In this document: positions 1-11,225 of the stretch, in pieces
Layout of the letters: every line of letters starts with the position of its first letter
Numbering within the stretch: position 1 is the first letter of the stretch
NCBI GenBank assembly: GCA_002633025.1
Contig: NMRB01000178.1
Span: 246,118-310,117 of the forward strand
Direction of reading: 5' to 3'
Source of the DNA: Notospermus geniculatus
Lineage: Eukaryota; Nemertea; Pilidiophora; Heteronemertea; Lineidae
DNA: 64,000 bases
Program-made: the position numbers and the translations under genes
Notes under the pieces: model-generated
Database searches by the model: none
Seen by the model: only the letters and a program-made list of their open reading frames with translations
What the model was told of the DNA's origin: nothing

Positions 1-214
1 CCCCCGATAGAGGATCACCTGCGCCCTCTTTTTTCTTTGCATGCGATCTGGACAAGACCCCTAATCCCATGACCGACAATAGGCCTACAGGCGGGCATAG
101 GAGGGCGCATAGCTTATTTTGTTCGACAGACGTCGTGTACGACAGGCCTCTGCAGTGGTGATCAAGGGGTAATGGTGGTGATCAACTGGAAATGGCTACT
201 CTTTTTTCTTTCAG
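1..214. other. Non-coding lead-in sequence
   Basis: I recognise no gene here. The last bases form a good splice acceptor (a pyrimidine run ending TTTCTTTCAG at 214) for the exon that follows. Confidence 0.4.
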
Positions 215-386
215 AAGGTGAAAGTGCTCCATCACTTAAAAAGCGATTATTGAGTACTAGCTACCGATGCAAGGAGTACGGGGACAACTGTGACTTGTGG
301 ACAGATTGCAACCACCCCTATAAGAACTGCGGAGAGACTATGTGCGGGAAACGATGCTGCATTGACAACGAAGGAATGGAATGCGA
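215..386 (+). CDS. Orphan exon for a cysteine-rich, probably secreted peptide segment
   Basis: A single internal exon is predicted between a strong acceptor (TTTCTTTCAG, ends 214) and a consensus donor (GTGAGT, starts 387). The open frame enters in the second codon position and leaves in the second. It encodes about 57 residues with eight cysteines spaced C-x6-C-x5-C-x6-C-x4-C-x3-CC-x7-C. That density is typical of small disulfide-bonded extracellular domains. I do not recognise the family, and a knottin-like fold is only one possibility. A run SLKKRLL before the first cysteine could hold a basic processing site. No signal peptide lies in this exon, so it would have to come from an exon outside the window. 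No neighbour extends it. Confidence 0.4.
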
Positions 387-399
387 GTGAGTTTCCTTT

Positions 400-545
400 T
401 TAAAGGAGCACGGTATTGGATCTCAAATGCGTTGACTGCCGACGTAGAAGGAGCCACCTAGCGGCAGAAAGACGAGCTACAAAAATGCATTACAAAATCT
501 ACGTAGTGAATCGGATCAATTCGCCGACAACGTGGTTAGTCCCTG
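400..545 (+). mobile_element. Internally deleted derivative of the Kolobok-A element
   Basis: It begins with TTAA followed by AGGAGCACGGTATTGG, the same terminus as the full element at 17605. It follows that element's first ~90 bases (including CTGCCGACGTAGA and CACCTAGCGGCAG) and then jumps to a segment (GATCAATTCGCCGACAACGT) matching 27473-27513 near the other end of the full element. This is the pattern of a MITE made by internal deletion. The far terminal repeat is not found, so the copy is truncated or decayed there. Confidence 0.65.
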
Positions 546-793
546 GGTTGGATTGTTTAAGAACCCCTAGAGGTTCCAGATAGCACCTATCCCTCAGAAA
601 AGTGTTCTAACTGGAACATTTATGGGTTCTTTGGCGACGGAAAGGTTCTAGAACCTTGGGGTTCCTCGGGTGAGGTACAAAGAACCCTAAAGAACCTTTT
701 TGGCTGAGAGTGTATAGAAGAGATATAGATTTTTGTTTCAAGTTTGTGCGTGCATTATTTTGTGCTTAGGTATCCCTTCACCTTAATGTTATC
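546..793. repeat. Degenerate GGTTC/GAACC-word repeat
   Basis: Short words AGAACC, GGTTCC and GGTTCT recur in both orientations (for example GAACCCCTAGAGGTTCC near 562). This gives weak dyad symmetry, probably of a MITE remnant. No coding potential is seen. Confidence 0.3.
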
Positions 794-849
794 TTGACCT
801 GTCGGTCACTCCCCGCCTTCGGGCTGAGTGAAGTCGGAAGGCGTTGCGA

Positions 850-1205
850 TAATAGAGAGGATGCGCAGCTTTCCGACTCCGACTTCAACTACCAGAATGA
901 ATTGCAGTCCGCTGTAGACATCCATGGCAGAATAATTTCGACTCGTAATCGGGTGAGTGCACGTAAATCTCAAATATTATAATCGTGTTTCAAGTCGTAA
1001 CGACTAGGATTACGACTTCAATATTCGTTATTTATCCGCACTTCTGATTTGTAAGGCCAAACTTTTCTGCCTTCGATTTGTGGTGTTTGACGAAATTGAA
1101 CACTTCTATCAAATCGTTTTTATCAGGGATGTCCATAGCAGACTGCAATTCATTCTCGTAGTTGAAGTCGGAGTCGGAGTCGGAAAGTTGTGCATCCTCT
1201 CTAAT
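850..1205. repeat. Inverted duplication of an acidic coding segment
   Basis: The stretch 856-930 on the plus strand reappears reverse-complemented at about 1125-1203. Both encode the same acidic peptide (EDAQLSDSD on the left; EDAQLSDSDSDF on the right), separated by ~190 bases. Confidence 0.65.
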
Positions 1206-1253
1206 ATCAAGAAGCTTGATTGTTGCATTCGTAACAACGGCCTCGTTTCTTTT
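1032..1253 (-). pseudogene. Terminal-exon-like fragment of an acidic protein, family unknown
   Basis: An open minus-strand frame of about 70 codons ends in TAA at 1032-1034. It encodes an acidic stretch with SDSDSDF, then SAMDIPDKND and a basic FVKHHKSKAEK tail. The inverted copy at 794-960 keeps part of the same peptide, and there it ends at a possible donor GTGAGT. The frame starts near a weak acceptor at ~1254. I recognise no domain. Acidic terminal segments of this kind are common in DNA-transposon proteins, but that is only a guess. No upstream exon is visible. Confidence 0.35.
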
Positions 1254-1260
1254 TCAGAAT

Positions 1261-1752
1261 GAAACTACAGCACTGAAAGAATAATTACCCATTACCCGAC
1301 GGATGAAATGTAACGCAGTTAATTCATGGAAATAAAATTTGTCTCGTATGATTCCTTTCTTGGGTTTGTTCTTCGCTCCGTCGGCGCCGGTGTAACATCT
1401 GCTAGTGTTCCCCATCCGTGAGTGTTTCCCTCCTATTTTGTGACGGAATAAGCGGCGACTTGACAATAGGGGACACACAGAGAAACATGTTGATCTATCT
1501 GCCAGCGTTTCCCAAACAATAGAAACACTGGCAGATATAACACCTGGGGCCGGTTGCACAAAACTCATGTTAGCGCTAACATGAGTTTTGTGCAACCGGC
1601 CCCTGGTCTGGGAAACAACTAAGACATTTCATTTTGTCCGTTACTGGTACCGGTAGCACACATCGGAAATCTCATTGATATCATCTCTGTGAGCCCATCC
1701 TGAGACTCAGGTCATTTCACTCGGCCATTGGGTGATTTCAAAGTCGGTTTTT
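1261..1752. other. Non-coding interval with hairpins
   Basis: No gene is recognised. It contains a small hairpin (TCTGCCAG at ~1498 pairing with CTGGCAGA ending at 1535) and the perfect palindrome listed separately. Confidence 0.4.
1546..1603. repeat. Perfect 58-bp palindrome with no spacer
   Basis: The two 29-base arms meet at TAGC|GCTA (1574/1575) and run outward through CAAAACTCATG/CATGAGTTTTG to GGGGCCGG/CCGGCCCC without a mismatch. Confidence 0.9.
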
Positions 1753-2104
1753 AGCCCGCTTGGCCGCAAGGCCCAGCAGGGCTTAAGCTGTGGTTGGGGT
1801 CATTGAGTGGTGGTCTGTCGTGCGTCAATCCGTAGACATTCCAAAAGTCAACACATTTTCAAATGTCACATTAACACAATACAAAAGTCACTAGTTAAGG
1901 TGAGTGCCCATCAGATGGCTCCACTGTTGTGAATCACATTCAACTCAGAAACTTTGAAAGATCATTTTACGACAAAAATCACGTTCCATGACGGCAAAAA
2001 ATTATAAACCACACTGTTTTAGACAGAAAAAGCGACAAAAAAATCTTGGAAGATGAAGAAAAAAGTATAAAAGGGCAAGTGGCAAAGAATGCATAGTGAC
2101 CGCC

Positions 2105-2205
2105 AGGCAGATTCGATCCAGCGCCTACCTACATGCTAGCTGACGAAACATAAATAGTCCTACGCGTAAACCACTACGCTACCGGGCCTCACGGTCGGCC
2201 TTGGA
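2105..2205 (-). mobile_element. tRNA-derived SINE head
   Basis: Read on the minus strand, it has a polymerase III A-box-like motif (TAGCGTAGTGGTTTACG) and, ~50 bases on, a B-box-like GGATCGAATC. The flanks begin GGCCCGG and end CTGCCTGGCGG. Spacing and order fit a tRNA-like promoter. The cloverleaf is not convincing enough for a functional tRNA. Confidence 0.55.
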
Positions 2206-2339
2206 ATTTTTCTTTGGGTGATTCGGAAAACCTGTTTAATGTCTAATATCAAAAATAGATATCTATTTTTGCTAATATACGCTATTTACTGAGCCTATTT
2301 TCTTATACTGACCCGAATCACAGTACTACCCCTACCCAA

Positions 2340-2730
2340 ACCAGCCGTAAGGGGCTAACCGTAAGGGCCTTACCCTAACCTTACCTTATCCCAGCGCACC
2401 TAACCTCTAGCCCTAGCCCTAAGGGACCTACCCCTAAGGGACCTGATCCTAAGGGACCTATCCCTAAGGGGCCTCTCCCCAAGGGACCTAACCCTAAGGG
2501 ACCTAGACGTAAGGGACCCAGACCTAAGGGACCTAACCCTAAGTGGCCTAGACCAAGGGACCTAGACCTAAGGGACCTAACCCTAAAGGACCTAACCCTA
2601 GGGGTCCTAACCCTAAGTGATCTAGCCTAAGGGACCTAGCCCTAAGGGCCTAACCCTAAGGGACGTAACCTAAGGGACCTAACCCTAAGGGACCTAACCG
2701 TAAGGGACCTAACCCTATGACTAGCTAGCC
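2340..2730 (+). repeat. CCTAAGGGA minisatellite
   Basis: About 25 degenerate copies of a 12-16 base unit of the type CCCTAAGGGACCTAA occur, with variants such as CCTAAGTGGCC. The half-palindrome CCCTAAGGG recurs throughout. Confidence 0.85.
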
Positions 2731-2880
2731 CCTGTCATTATGCATACCACGTGGATAACACATGACAATAGTGGAGCCATCTGATGAGCATTGACGTAAC
2801 TAGTGCCTTTTGTTTTTTGTTGATGTGACATTTGAAAATGTGTTGACTTTTGGAATGTCACGGCACATACGTACGTACGT

Positions 2881-3501
2881 AAACTTTTGGTTTGTTAGCG
2901 CTCTAGCGCCTTTATTTTTTGCCAAATCTTTTTGGTCTTTGGTGAGTGTATATATGGGCCTAATATATAGGTCGAGTTCGATTTTGAGCACGGTTGGATT
3001 CCTATTTTGGCCTGCAGGGGGCGTTTTGTGAAAAAAATCAAAGGGCTATACATGTATTTTGATAACGGTTTGAACTGTTGAAACTTTGTACACATGTACC
3101 TCTAGGTTAAAGCAACTTACAGACAAAACAACATATTCCAGTTAAAACATATTTACTCAACGCGCAATAGTTGTTTTTGGTAAAAAAGACGAATAACCAT
3201 TCCGAACTGGGTACTGCAACGTACGAAGAAAGAGACGGGAGTGGCAGCCAAAAAACTTTTGGTTTGTTAGCGCTCTAGCGCCTTTATTTTTTGCCAAATC
3301 TTTTTGGTCTTTGGTGGGTGTATATATGGGCCTAAGATATAGGTCGAGTTCGATTTTGAGCACGGTTGGATTCCTATTTTGGCCTGCAGGGGGCGTTTTG
3401 TGAAAAAATTCAAAGGGCTATACATGTATTTTGATAACGGTTTGAACTGTTGAAACTTTGTACACATGTACCTCTAGGTTAAAGCAACTTACAGACAAAA
3501 C
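2881..3501 (+). repeat. 249-bp direct duplication
   Basis: 2881-3129 and 3253-3501 are near-identical, starting AAACTTTTGGTTTGTTAG and ending TTACAGACAAAAC, with only a few substitutions and a 123-base spacer. The short open frames shared by both copies follow from the repeat and are not considered genes. Confidence 0.85.
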
Positions 3502-3935
3502 TTCGGTGAAATCTGATTCTTTACTTAGCCACTACGGGGCCAAAACCAAAATCATGGAAAGTGCTATTTCTCCCTAACCGAGAGATGGATTTTTGTCAAA
3601 ATTTTTTTCAGGGGTATACCTAATAAGGATACATACAATATAGCACTCGAGTTTTTAATTTGACCTACTTTTCAAGTTCACAGAGGTCAAAGTTCGCCTG
3701 AAATTACGAAATCGGCTCTTTTTGTAATGGTTTGGGCCTATTGCTTTGAAACTGTGCACATACTACCTCTAGGCTGTAGTGTAACAACTTGGATGAATTT
3801 TCGGTAAAATCTAATTCTTGACTTTGCCACTAGGGGCGCCAAAACCAAAAAAACAAAGCGTTGTTTCTCCCTTGGCCATCACCATGCTTCAGGCCAAGCG
3901 GGCACAGTGCCATTGGCACTATTTTTAGATTTGGT

Positions 3936-4230
3936 TTTTAAACTAAGTGGAAGACTAAAACCCATGGTTAAACCAAGATTGAAATCACGTTTGGTTTCAG
4001 TCTAAAACGAGGTATTAGGTCTTAATCTCATTTCAAAGTCAGTTTTTTGTTGGTTTTAGCATTAGGCTGGTTTCAAACTGAGACCGAGTTTTAGCTTTCC
4101 CAGGCTAATGCTGACACTAAAACTAAAACTCCCCAAGAAACCAAAAATTAAATCATGTCTGGTTTTAGTTTTGAAACCAGGTTTTAGTCTTATCAGATTT
4201 GATTTCACAGTTGGTTTTTAATATGGCGAA
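3936..4230. repeat. GGTTTTAGTC-word block
   Basis: The words GGTTTTAGT, GTTTCA and their reverse complements recur irregularly in both orientations, giving an internally repetitive block with no coding potential. Confidence 0.5.
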
Positions 4231-4710
4231 ATGGTTAAAAGAAGGCGAAATGGGAAAAGGCGATACGGGAAGACACCGAATGGGGAGGCCGGCTCTTCCA
4301 GTTACTTCCCACCTATTGCTATTGTATTGTATCCAAGGCGAATACACTTGCTATACTGCGTAGAAATGCATAAAAACACACCACTAATCATATGTCTTTT
4401 TCGATATTATTCATTTCATGCATTTTTATGGTAAGTATGCGACATTAATATGTCTTCATTCAGCAATTCTTATTCCCATTTATTCCGCGGATTCTCCCAG
4501 TCTCCCGAAATAGCAGCCAATGGGAAAGAGCGTTACATCGACCCGCGTAAAAATCATGGGTCACTTGCCGTGCCTTGGGTCACTTGTATTCGGAGTTGCA
4601 TGGTTTTCTGCCAGGAACCCGCTATAAGCTAGCTTCTGATTGGCCGATTTGACGGCAGAAAATCTGTCGGTGGTTCCCCGCCGAAAAGGCAGGGAATGTG
4701 ACAGGGTCAT
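4231..4710. other. Interval without recognised genes
   Basis: Only short open frames without family resemblance are present. I see no clear repeat or RNA gene. Confidence 0.3.
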
Positions 4711-4977
4711 AAGAGGTGCGACGTAGGAGATGCGTCTGAATGACCCTGTTCTCAGAAGAGGTGCGACGTAGGAGATGCGTCTGAATGACTCTGTTTTGAG
4801 AAGAGGTGCGACGTAGGAAATGCGTCTGAATGACTCTGTTTTGAGAAGAGGTGCGACGTAGGAAATGCGTCTGAATGACTCTGTTTTGAGAAGAGGTGCG
4901 ACGTAGGAGATGCGTCTGAATGACCCTGTTCTCAGAAGAGGTGCGACGTAGGAGATGCGTCTGAATGACCCTGTTCT
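4711..4977 (+). repeat. 45-bp tandem repeat, six copies
   Basis: Units start at exactly 4711, 4756, 4801, 4846, 4891 and 4936, each with AAGAGGTGCGACGTAGG and GATGCGTCTGAATGA. The array runs straight into the single N at 4978, so it may be collapsed or misjoined there. Confidence 0.95.
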
Positions 4978-4978
4978 N

Positions 4979-7900
4979 GCTTCACGTCAACTAGAAAATT
5001 AACAGGACAGCTGAAGACCTTCCTGTTTTTGTGCTGCGACACATTGGCCACAAAGCTGGTACTGCCATCCGCAAGTTCTTCCATCGTGGCATTGCGGAAT
5101 TCATTTATCGTAAGGTTGGCAATTTCACTTGCCCGTTTTGCATTGTCAAGTACGAGACGTAATATGATAGAATCTCGGACGTCCCTGTACGTGTCCGAGT
5201 CCACCTCGACGCGGGTCCCAGCCTCGTACTCGTTCAGGATATCAATAATCCTTTTCCAAATAACACTGTTCGGGAAATGCTCCCAAGCCTCAAGGTCTAT
5301 GAGCACTTCGCCCGACTCGGCGGCTTTCTGCACGCCCTCTTCAACCTTCTTCACTCGGATTCCCTTGGCGAGTTCCTTCGCGTATTCCATGTACTGAGCT
5401 ATTTCAATTTCTCCGTCGGCCCAGCCAACTCGCACTTCTTTAGCCTGAAGGGCAAATGATAAGAACTTTTGTAGCGATGCCACCGTGTTCGTTATCGTGC
5501 CTGCCGTATACTCCTTATTGACTAACCATTTGTTGAGGATCCCGTGGGGTTTTGCCCCAATCTTCATGAGTCTGGTTAGCGTTTTCATTTCAAACTCGCC
5601 CTCGACTTCCACTGCCATTTTGACAAAAACTTTCCGTACCATTTGGACGATGGGGCGAGCCTGTTCTGCACTTTTATTGCCGCCGGCAAAGTCCAAAAGA
5701 TGGCAGTGGAACTTTTCCATGAGGGAGTCTAGCACACTCGGCTCCTCTTCAGCTGTCATGAATTGCGGCTTTCCAGCCTTTAACATATATCTATTGTGCT
5801 CTCCACTGCCCGGGAGAAAGCCGTGTGTCCCGAGGTGGTTCTTGAGAACTATGACCCATTTGTGACACACTGGGCATTCTTGCCGTTTGCGCAGCCTCTT
5901 TTTCTGTTTGGCCCTGGCTTCATCTTTTGCCCGTTGGCGCATGACTCTGTCACGAGCAACCCATTTCATGCGCTCATCCACGGACAGATCTGCATGAACA
6001 TTGGTGTTCAGCAGGTGCTCTTTCATCCACGTAACATTCCCCGAACAGCCGGGAATAGGGCAAGAGAACTGACTGCGTTTTTTCGACTTCCTAGCTCTTG
6101 CCACTGTGGGTTCCAAACCTTCAGCAACTACCGGCCGACGGCGATGAATGGCACCCCTTTCAGGTTTAATACTGTGTCCCTCGCGCTTTTTTACTTCCGA
6201 GGACTTGCCATCTTCTACAAGTGACGAGAGCTCCTGTTCGGGCAGTATCAACCAACTGACATTTGATTCCGAAGAGCTATCACAACGATCACCCTTCGTT
6301 GGTTCCCACTCTGTATCAGAAGAGAACAGTGGGGAACTGCCTGATTCGGAGTGTATTGAAGTGCTGCAGAGCAGTCCAGCACTCATTGGGAAGTCATTGA
6401 ATTGCTGTGGCTGACTAGTCATTCTGCCTTCAACTCTGCCAGTCAGTGCGCCTGAAATCCCTCCATTACCTGCAATTTTCCTCCAGGGGCTTTTTACTTC
6501 GCCCTTAACAAGGTCAGGCGCCTGATCAATCGACTTCCCCTCTGCCTGATTCTCCGCCGGTGACTCTGAACTGGTCGGCCTGTCTTCGCCAGCGGCCTGG
6601 CTTGATTTTTTCGCATCCAACTTCCTCGGGCTTTCCACGTTGCCCTCAACAGCCTTCTCAGCAGACTGCTGATCAGCATGGTCCTCTGCTCGCCACTCTG
6701 CACTGGTCGGCCTTGCTTCGCGAACGTGCGTCCGCGATTTCCTAGAGTGACGTTTAGCCTTCTTTTTATGGCTTTTTACTTTGCCATCTTTAACGTCACG
6801 CTCCCCCTCAATCGACTGCCTCGCTGCCTGGTTTTCTGCCGGTGACTCGGCAGTGGTCGGCCTGTCTTCGCCAGCCACCTGGCTTGATTTTTTCGCTTCC
6901 AACTTGCTCTTTTTCTTCGGGCTTTCCACGTTGCCCTCAACAGCCTGCTGATCAGCATGGTCCTCTGCCCGCGAATCTGCACTGGTCGGCCTTGCTTCGC
7001 CAGCCGCCCTGCTTGATTTTTTCGCATCCAACTTCCTCTTCGGGCCTTCCACTTTGCCCTGAACAGCCTCGCCTGTTTTCTCAGCAGGCGGCTCATCAGT
7101 ATGGTCCTCTGACCGCGACTCTGCACTGGTCCGCCTTGCTTCGCAAACGTGCGTCCGTGTTTTCCTAGAGGAACGTTTAGCCTTCTTTTTATGGCTTTTT
7201 ACTCTGCGCATTTTAACGTCACGCTCCCCCTCAATCGACTGCCTCGCTGCCTGGTTTTCTGCCGGTGGCTCGGCACTGGTCGGCCTGTCTTCGCCAGCCG
7301 CCTGGCTTGATTTTTTCGCTTCCAACTTCCTCTTTTTCCTCGGGCCTTCCACTTTGCCCTGAACAGCATTGCCTGCTTTCTCAGCAGGCGGCTCATCAGT
7401 ATGGTCCTCTGCCCGCGACTCTGCACTGGTCCGCCTTGCTTCCCTAGAGTGACGTTTAGCCTTCTTTTTATGGCTTTTTACGTTGCCCTCTATAACGTCA
7501 CGCTCCCCCTCAATCGACTGCCTCGCTACCTGATTCCCTGCCGGTGACTCGGCACTGGTCGGCCTGTCTTCGCCAGGTGCCTGGCTTGAATCTCGCCCAT
7601 CCGACTTTCGATTTTTTTTCGGGCATTTCACTTTGCCCTCAACAGCTTTCTCAGCAGACTTCGAGTGCGGTTTAGCCTTCATCTTGCAGCTTTCCTTGAA
7701 GTCTGCCATCGTAAGAGGAAGCTTTTCTCTTCCACCCTCAGTCAATAACGGAACACTGCTCAGAACGCCTGCTTCTTCCCCGTTACGATCATCATCGGGT
7801 ATGGTTTGGTCTGCGCTTGTTTTTTCCCCGTGCCCTTTATTTTTCTTCAGTGGGCTTGGGGCTTTCGCTTTTGCCACTGGCATGGATAAATTGCTGGTTG

Positions 7901-8204
7901 GGCTGTCATCAGCAACTGCGTGTCTTCGTTTTTTTCCATGCCGGTGCTCGTTCTTCTTGGGGCTTTTGAGGTCGCCGCCAACACCATCACCTCCCTTCAG
8001 GAGGGACTGCTGGTCCCTCTGACCCACAACCTGTACCGGAAAACTGCTCTGCCTTCCTTTACATTCTTCATTGCCATGAGGCGTTTTATCTGGCATAGAC
8101 AAACTACTGGTTTGTCTGTGTTCACCAACTGCCAGGCTTGTCCCCTTTTTCCTGGTGCTTTTGACGTCGCCGTCAACACCATCACCTCCCTTCAAACGGG
8201 ACAA
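4979..8204 (-). CDS. Tyrosine-recombinase-like protein with a repetitive lysine-rich N-terminus (truncated by a gap)
   Basis: A minus-strand open frame of ~1,075 codons stays open from 8204 to the N at 4978. Residues ~1-640 are hydrophilic and contain four to five diverged copies of an ~80-100 residue unit (KSHKKKAKR, EDRPTSAESPAENQA, VEGPKRKLDAKKS), suggesting a disordered nuclear, DNA-contacting region. Two cysteine/histidine motifs follow (CPIPGCSG...H and ECPVCHKWV...H), then a helical segment. From ~970 comes what looks like the N-terminal half of a tyrosine recombinase catalytic domain: LVLDNAKRASEIANLT with the box I arginine at ~1023, and SQHKN, candidate for the beta-strand lysine region, at ~1058. 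The H-x-x-R and tyrosine boxes would lie beyond the gap. The first codon at 8204 is TTG directly after ...CTGTAG, so this is probably an internal exon with an acceptor at 8205. Crypton-like transposons are the likeliest source; a domesticated gene is possible. Confidence 0.65.
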
Positions 8205-8435
8205 CTACAGTTGCGCTTGTCTCGCCACACCCGTGCATGCTTACATAGCAAAGACAACCAGAGTGTCTCGTCCTAAGACCAATTTCTCAGCACAAGTTTT
8301 TTTCCTCTCGAAATCAACCACACTTTATGTAACCACCACAGACCCCGTCTTCCACCTTCATCGCTCGGGTCTCCCTCATATAGGAATCATAACACCGTGA
8401 ATGAAGTGCGCATTTGTTAGTAACTGGACGCCACC
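8205..8435. other. Upstream flank of the recombinase exon
   Basis: I recognise no feature apart from the probable splice acceptor (minus strand, CAACTGTAG) at its left edge. Confidence 0.3.
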
Positions 8436-11225
8436 TTCATTCAGGGTGGCGCCAGCGACTGACATGTAAAAATTTCGAGGTCCGAATCCGCTGGCGCCAC
8501 CGTAAAATGTTTAATAGATTTACAAGCTTACTCCGGCACCCAGGGCGTGTCAGGAGTCCCCGAGATCAGGGGAAATAGGACCGCACTCTCTCCCCAAAGT
8601 GATCCCCGTGCCTTCGGTTTTCTGCGGCAACGCAGCGCCCAGGACTTGTCAGGAGCCCTCGAGATCACGGGACTCTTCTTGGCAACATTCTCTCGCCGAA
8701 GCGACCACCGTGGCTTCGGTTTTCGCCGGCGACCCAGGGCTGGTGAGAAGCCCACGACACCACGGTGGTATATACAATTGTCTTATCCGACAAAATGCGC
8801 ATCCGTGGGCTGGTCAGGAGCCCGAGATCACGGGAATCAGGACCGCATTCTGTCTCCTAAACGTTCACCGTGGCTTCCGTTTTCACCGGCAGCCCAGGTC
8901 TGCTCAGGAGACCCCGAGATCACGGTAATCAGGACCGCATTCTGTCCCCTAAACGTTCGCCGTGGCATCGGTTTTCTCCGGCAGCACAGGTCTCCTCAGG
9001 AGTCCCCGAGATCACGGTGGTAAACAGAATGGTCTTATCCGACAAATTGTGCATCTTCCTGTGCACGCTTGTCTTATTGCACTACTTATCCGTCAAAATC
9101 TACCTCATATCCGACATGTGGTTAACTTAATTTGGATGACTCCAGCATCGAGGAATGCAAAAATTTTCAAATTACGAAATGCTGGCGCCACCTTACTTCA
9201 GGGTGGCGCCAGCGAAAGGACTATGTAAAATTTCCAAAGTCCGGTCTGCTGGCGCCACCATAAAATATTTAAGACATTAATATGCAGGCTTTCTCCGTTA
9301 ACCCAGGTCTGCTCAGGAGCGCCTGAGATCACCGGAGTCATGACCGTATTCTTTCCCCTAAATGCCACCGGTGGCTTACGTTTTCCTTAGGCAGCCCTGG
9401 GCTGCTCACGAGCCCCGAGATCACGGGAGTCAGGACCGCACACTCTCCCGTAAGCGATCACCGTGGCTACGGTTTTCTCCGGCAACCCAGGGCCCCGGAC
9501 TGTCAGGAGCCCTCGCGATCACGGGACTCTTCCTGGCAACATTCTCTCCTCGAAGCGATCACCGTGGCTTCGGTTTTCTCTGGCAGCCCAGGCTGGAATT
9601 TATCCACAGTCGCTTGGACGTTACGGCAAAGCCTGATTCACCACCACCACCACCACCACCACCGTCATCATCTGTCGGCACGGTGCTGCCAGCGTGTGAG
9701 AGATACCCAAATATTCAGTCAGACTTCGGCCGCTGGCGCCACCGTAAACAATACACGCAAGTAAAACCACGCGCTGGCGCCACCTTGATTGAGGAACTGG
9801 GCAGGAATTTATCCACAGTCGCTTGGACGCCACGGCAAAGACTGATTCGGCGCCAGCACGGGGAAATATTGAAATTGTCGAAGTCCGATCCCTGTCCCTG
9901 GCTGGCACCACCGTAATCATCTGTCGGCACGTTGCTGCCAGCGTGTGAGAGGTACCAAATACAGTATTCAGTCAGACTACGGCCACTGGCGCCACGTTAA
10001 ACAATACACGCAAGTACAAACCACGCTGGCGCCACCTTGATTGAGGAAGCCCTTCTGTTTGTTATCTTTCATCTCCCTTCAATTGGCCCGTCGCAGCCGC
10101 TCTCTCGGCTGGGAGTTCTGCCTAGCATCTTGGACGTTACGACATACCCCGGTTCGGCCGGGCTATGCCGTCTCTGCCGTTCGGTCGGCAGGAATTTATC
10201 CACAGTCGCTTGGACGCAACGACATACCCCGGTTCGGCCTGGCTATGCCGTATCTGCCGTTCGCTCGGCGGGAATTTATCCACAGTCGCTTGGACGCCAC
10301 GGCAAAGACTGATACGGCGACAGCACGGGGAAATATTGAAATTGTCGAAGTCCGACTCCTGTGCCTGGCTGGCACCACCGTCATCATCTGTCGGCACGGT
10401 GCTGCCAGCGTGTGAGAGCAGCCCAAATATTCAGTCCGAATATGGCCGCTGGCGCCACCGTAAACAATACAAGCAAGTAAAACCACGCGCTGGCGCCACA
10501 TTGATTGAGGAAGCCCTGTTTATCTTTCATCTCCCTTCAATTGGCCCGTCTATGCCGTTCGCTCGGCTGGGAGTTCAGCCTTGCCGCTTGGACGTTACGG
10601 CATACCCCGGTTCGGCCAAGCTATGGCGTCTCTGCCGTTCGCCCGGCTGGAATTTATCCACAGTCGCTTGGACGTTACGGCAAAGACTGATTCGTCGCCA
10701 GCACTGGGAAATATTGAAATTGTCGAAGTCTGATTCTTGTACTGGCTGGCACCACCGTCATCATCTGTCTGCACGGTGCTGCCAGGGTCTGATAGGTTCC
10801 CAAATATTAAGAGTCCATTCCTGACCGGCCCACGGAATCGCATTTTGTCGGATAAGACCCTTCTATTTACCCCCGTCGCGTCGTGGGTTTCTCACCAGCC
10901 CTGGGTCGCTGGCGAAAACCGAAGCCACGGTGATCGCTTCGGTGAGAGAATGTTGCCTGAAAGAGTCCCGTGATCTCGAGGGCTCCTGACAAGTCCCGGG
11001 CCCTGGGTTGCCGGAGAAAACCGAAGCCACGTGGATCGCTTACGGGAGACAGTCCGGTCCAAATTACCGTGATCTCGTGGACTCCTCGGGCGCCCTGGGT
11101 TGCCGGAGTAAGCTTGTAAATCGTTTAAATATTTTGCGGTGGTGCCAGCAGATTTGGACGACGAAATTTATGCATGTCTGCCGCTGGCGCCACCCTGAAT
11201 GAAGGTGGCGCCAGCGGATTCGCAC
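8436..11225. mobile_element. Large inverted-repeat element rich in GGTGGCGCC boxes
   Basis: The left end (TTCAGGGTGGCGCCAGCG, then CGCTGGCGCCACCGTAAA and TACAAGCTTACTCCGGCACC) is mirrored at 11095-11220 (CCGGAGTAAGCTTGTAAA, GGTGGTGCCAGC, CCGCTGGCGCCACCCTGAA). Next to the left end, 8540-9590 holds several ~100-130 base units (ACCGTGGCTTCGGTTTTC, CAGGAGCCCCGAGATCACGG). Inverted versions lie at 10870-11110. The centre carries the longer units described at 9590-12960. This has the look of a foldback element with long composite termini. The small open frames in it are repeat-derived. Confidence 0.55.

Larger units (their letters stand above)
1752..3935 (+). mobile_element. Composite repeat bounded by AGCCCGCTTGGCC / GGCCAAGCGGGC
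   Basis: The left edge AGCCCGCTTGGCCG and the right edge GGCCAAGCGGGCAC are inverted repeats. The same edges, with TGGTGGTCTGTCGTGCGT near the left one, bound the shorter repeat at 33972-35170, so both belong to one interspersed family. Inside are a SINE, a minisatellite and a 249-bp direct duplication. No long open frame is present. Confidence 0.5.

Noticed and set aside
2340-2730. Telomeric (CCCTAA)n repeat
   Set aside because: The word CCCTAA is always followed by GGGACC-type sequence and units are 12-16 bases; it is an interstitial minisatellite, not a telomere.
5029-8276. Several plus-strand open frames antisense to the recombinase gene
   Set aside because: They are shadows of the long minus-strand frame and its internal repeats.
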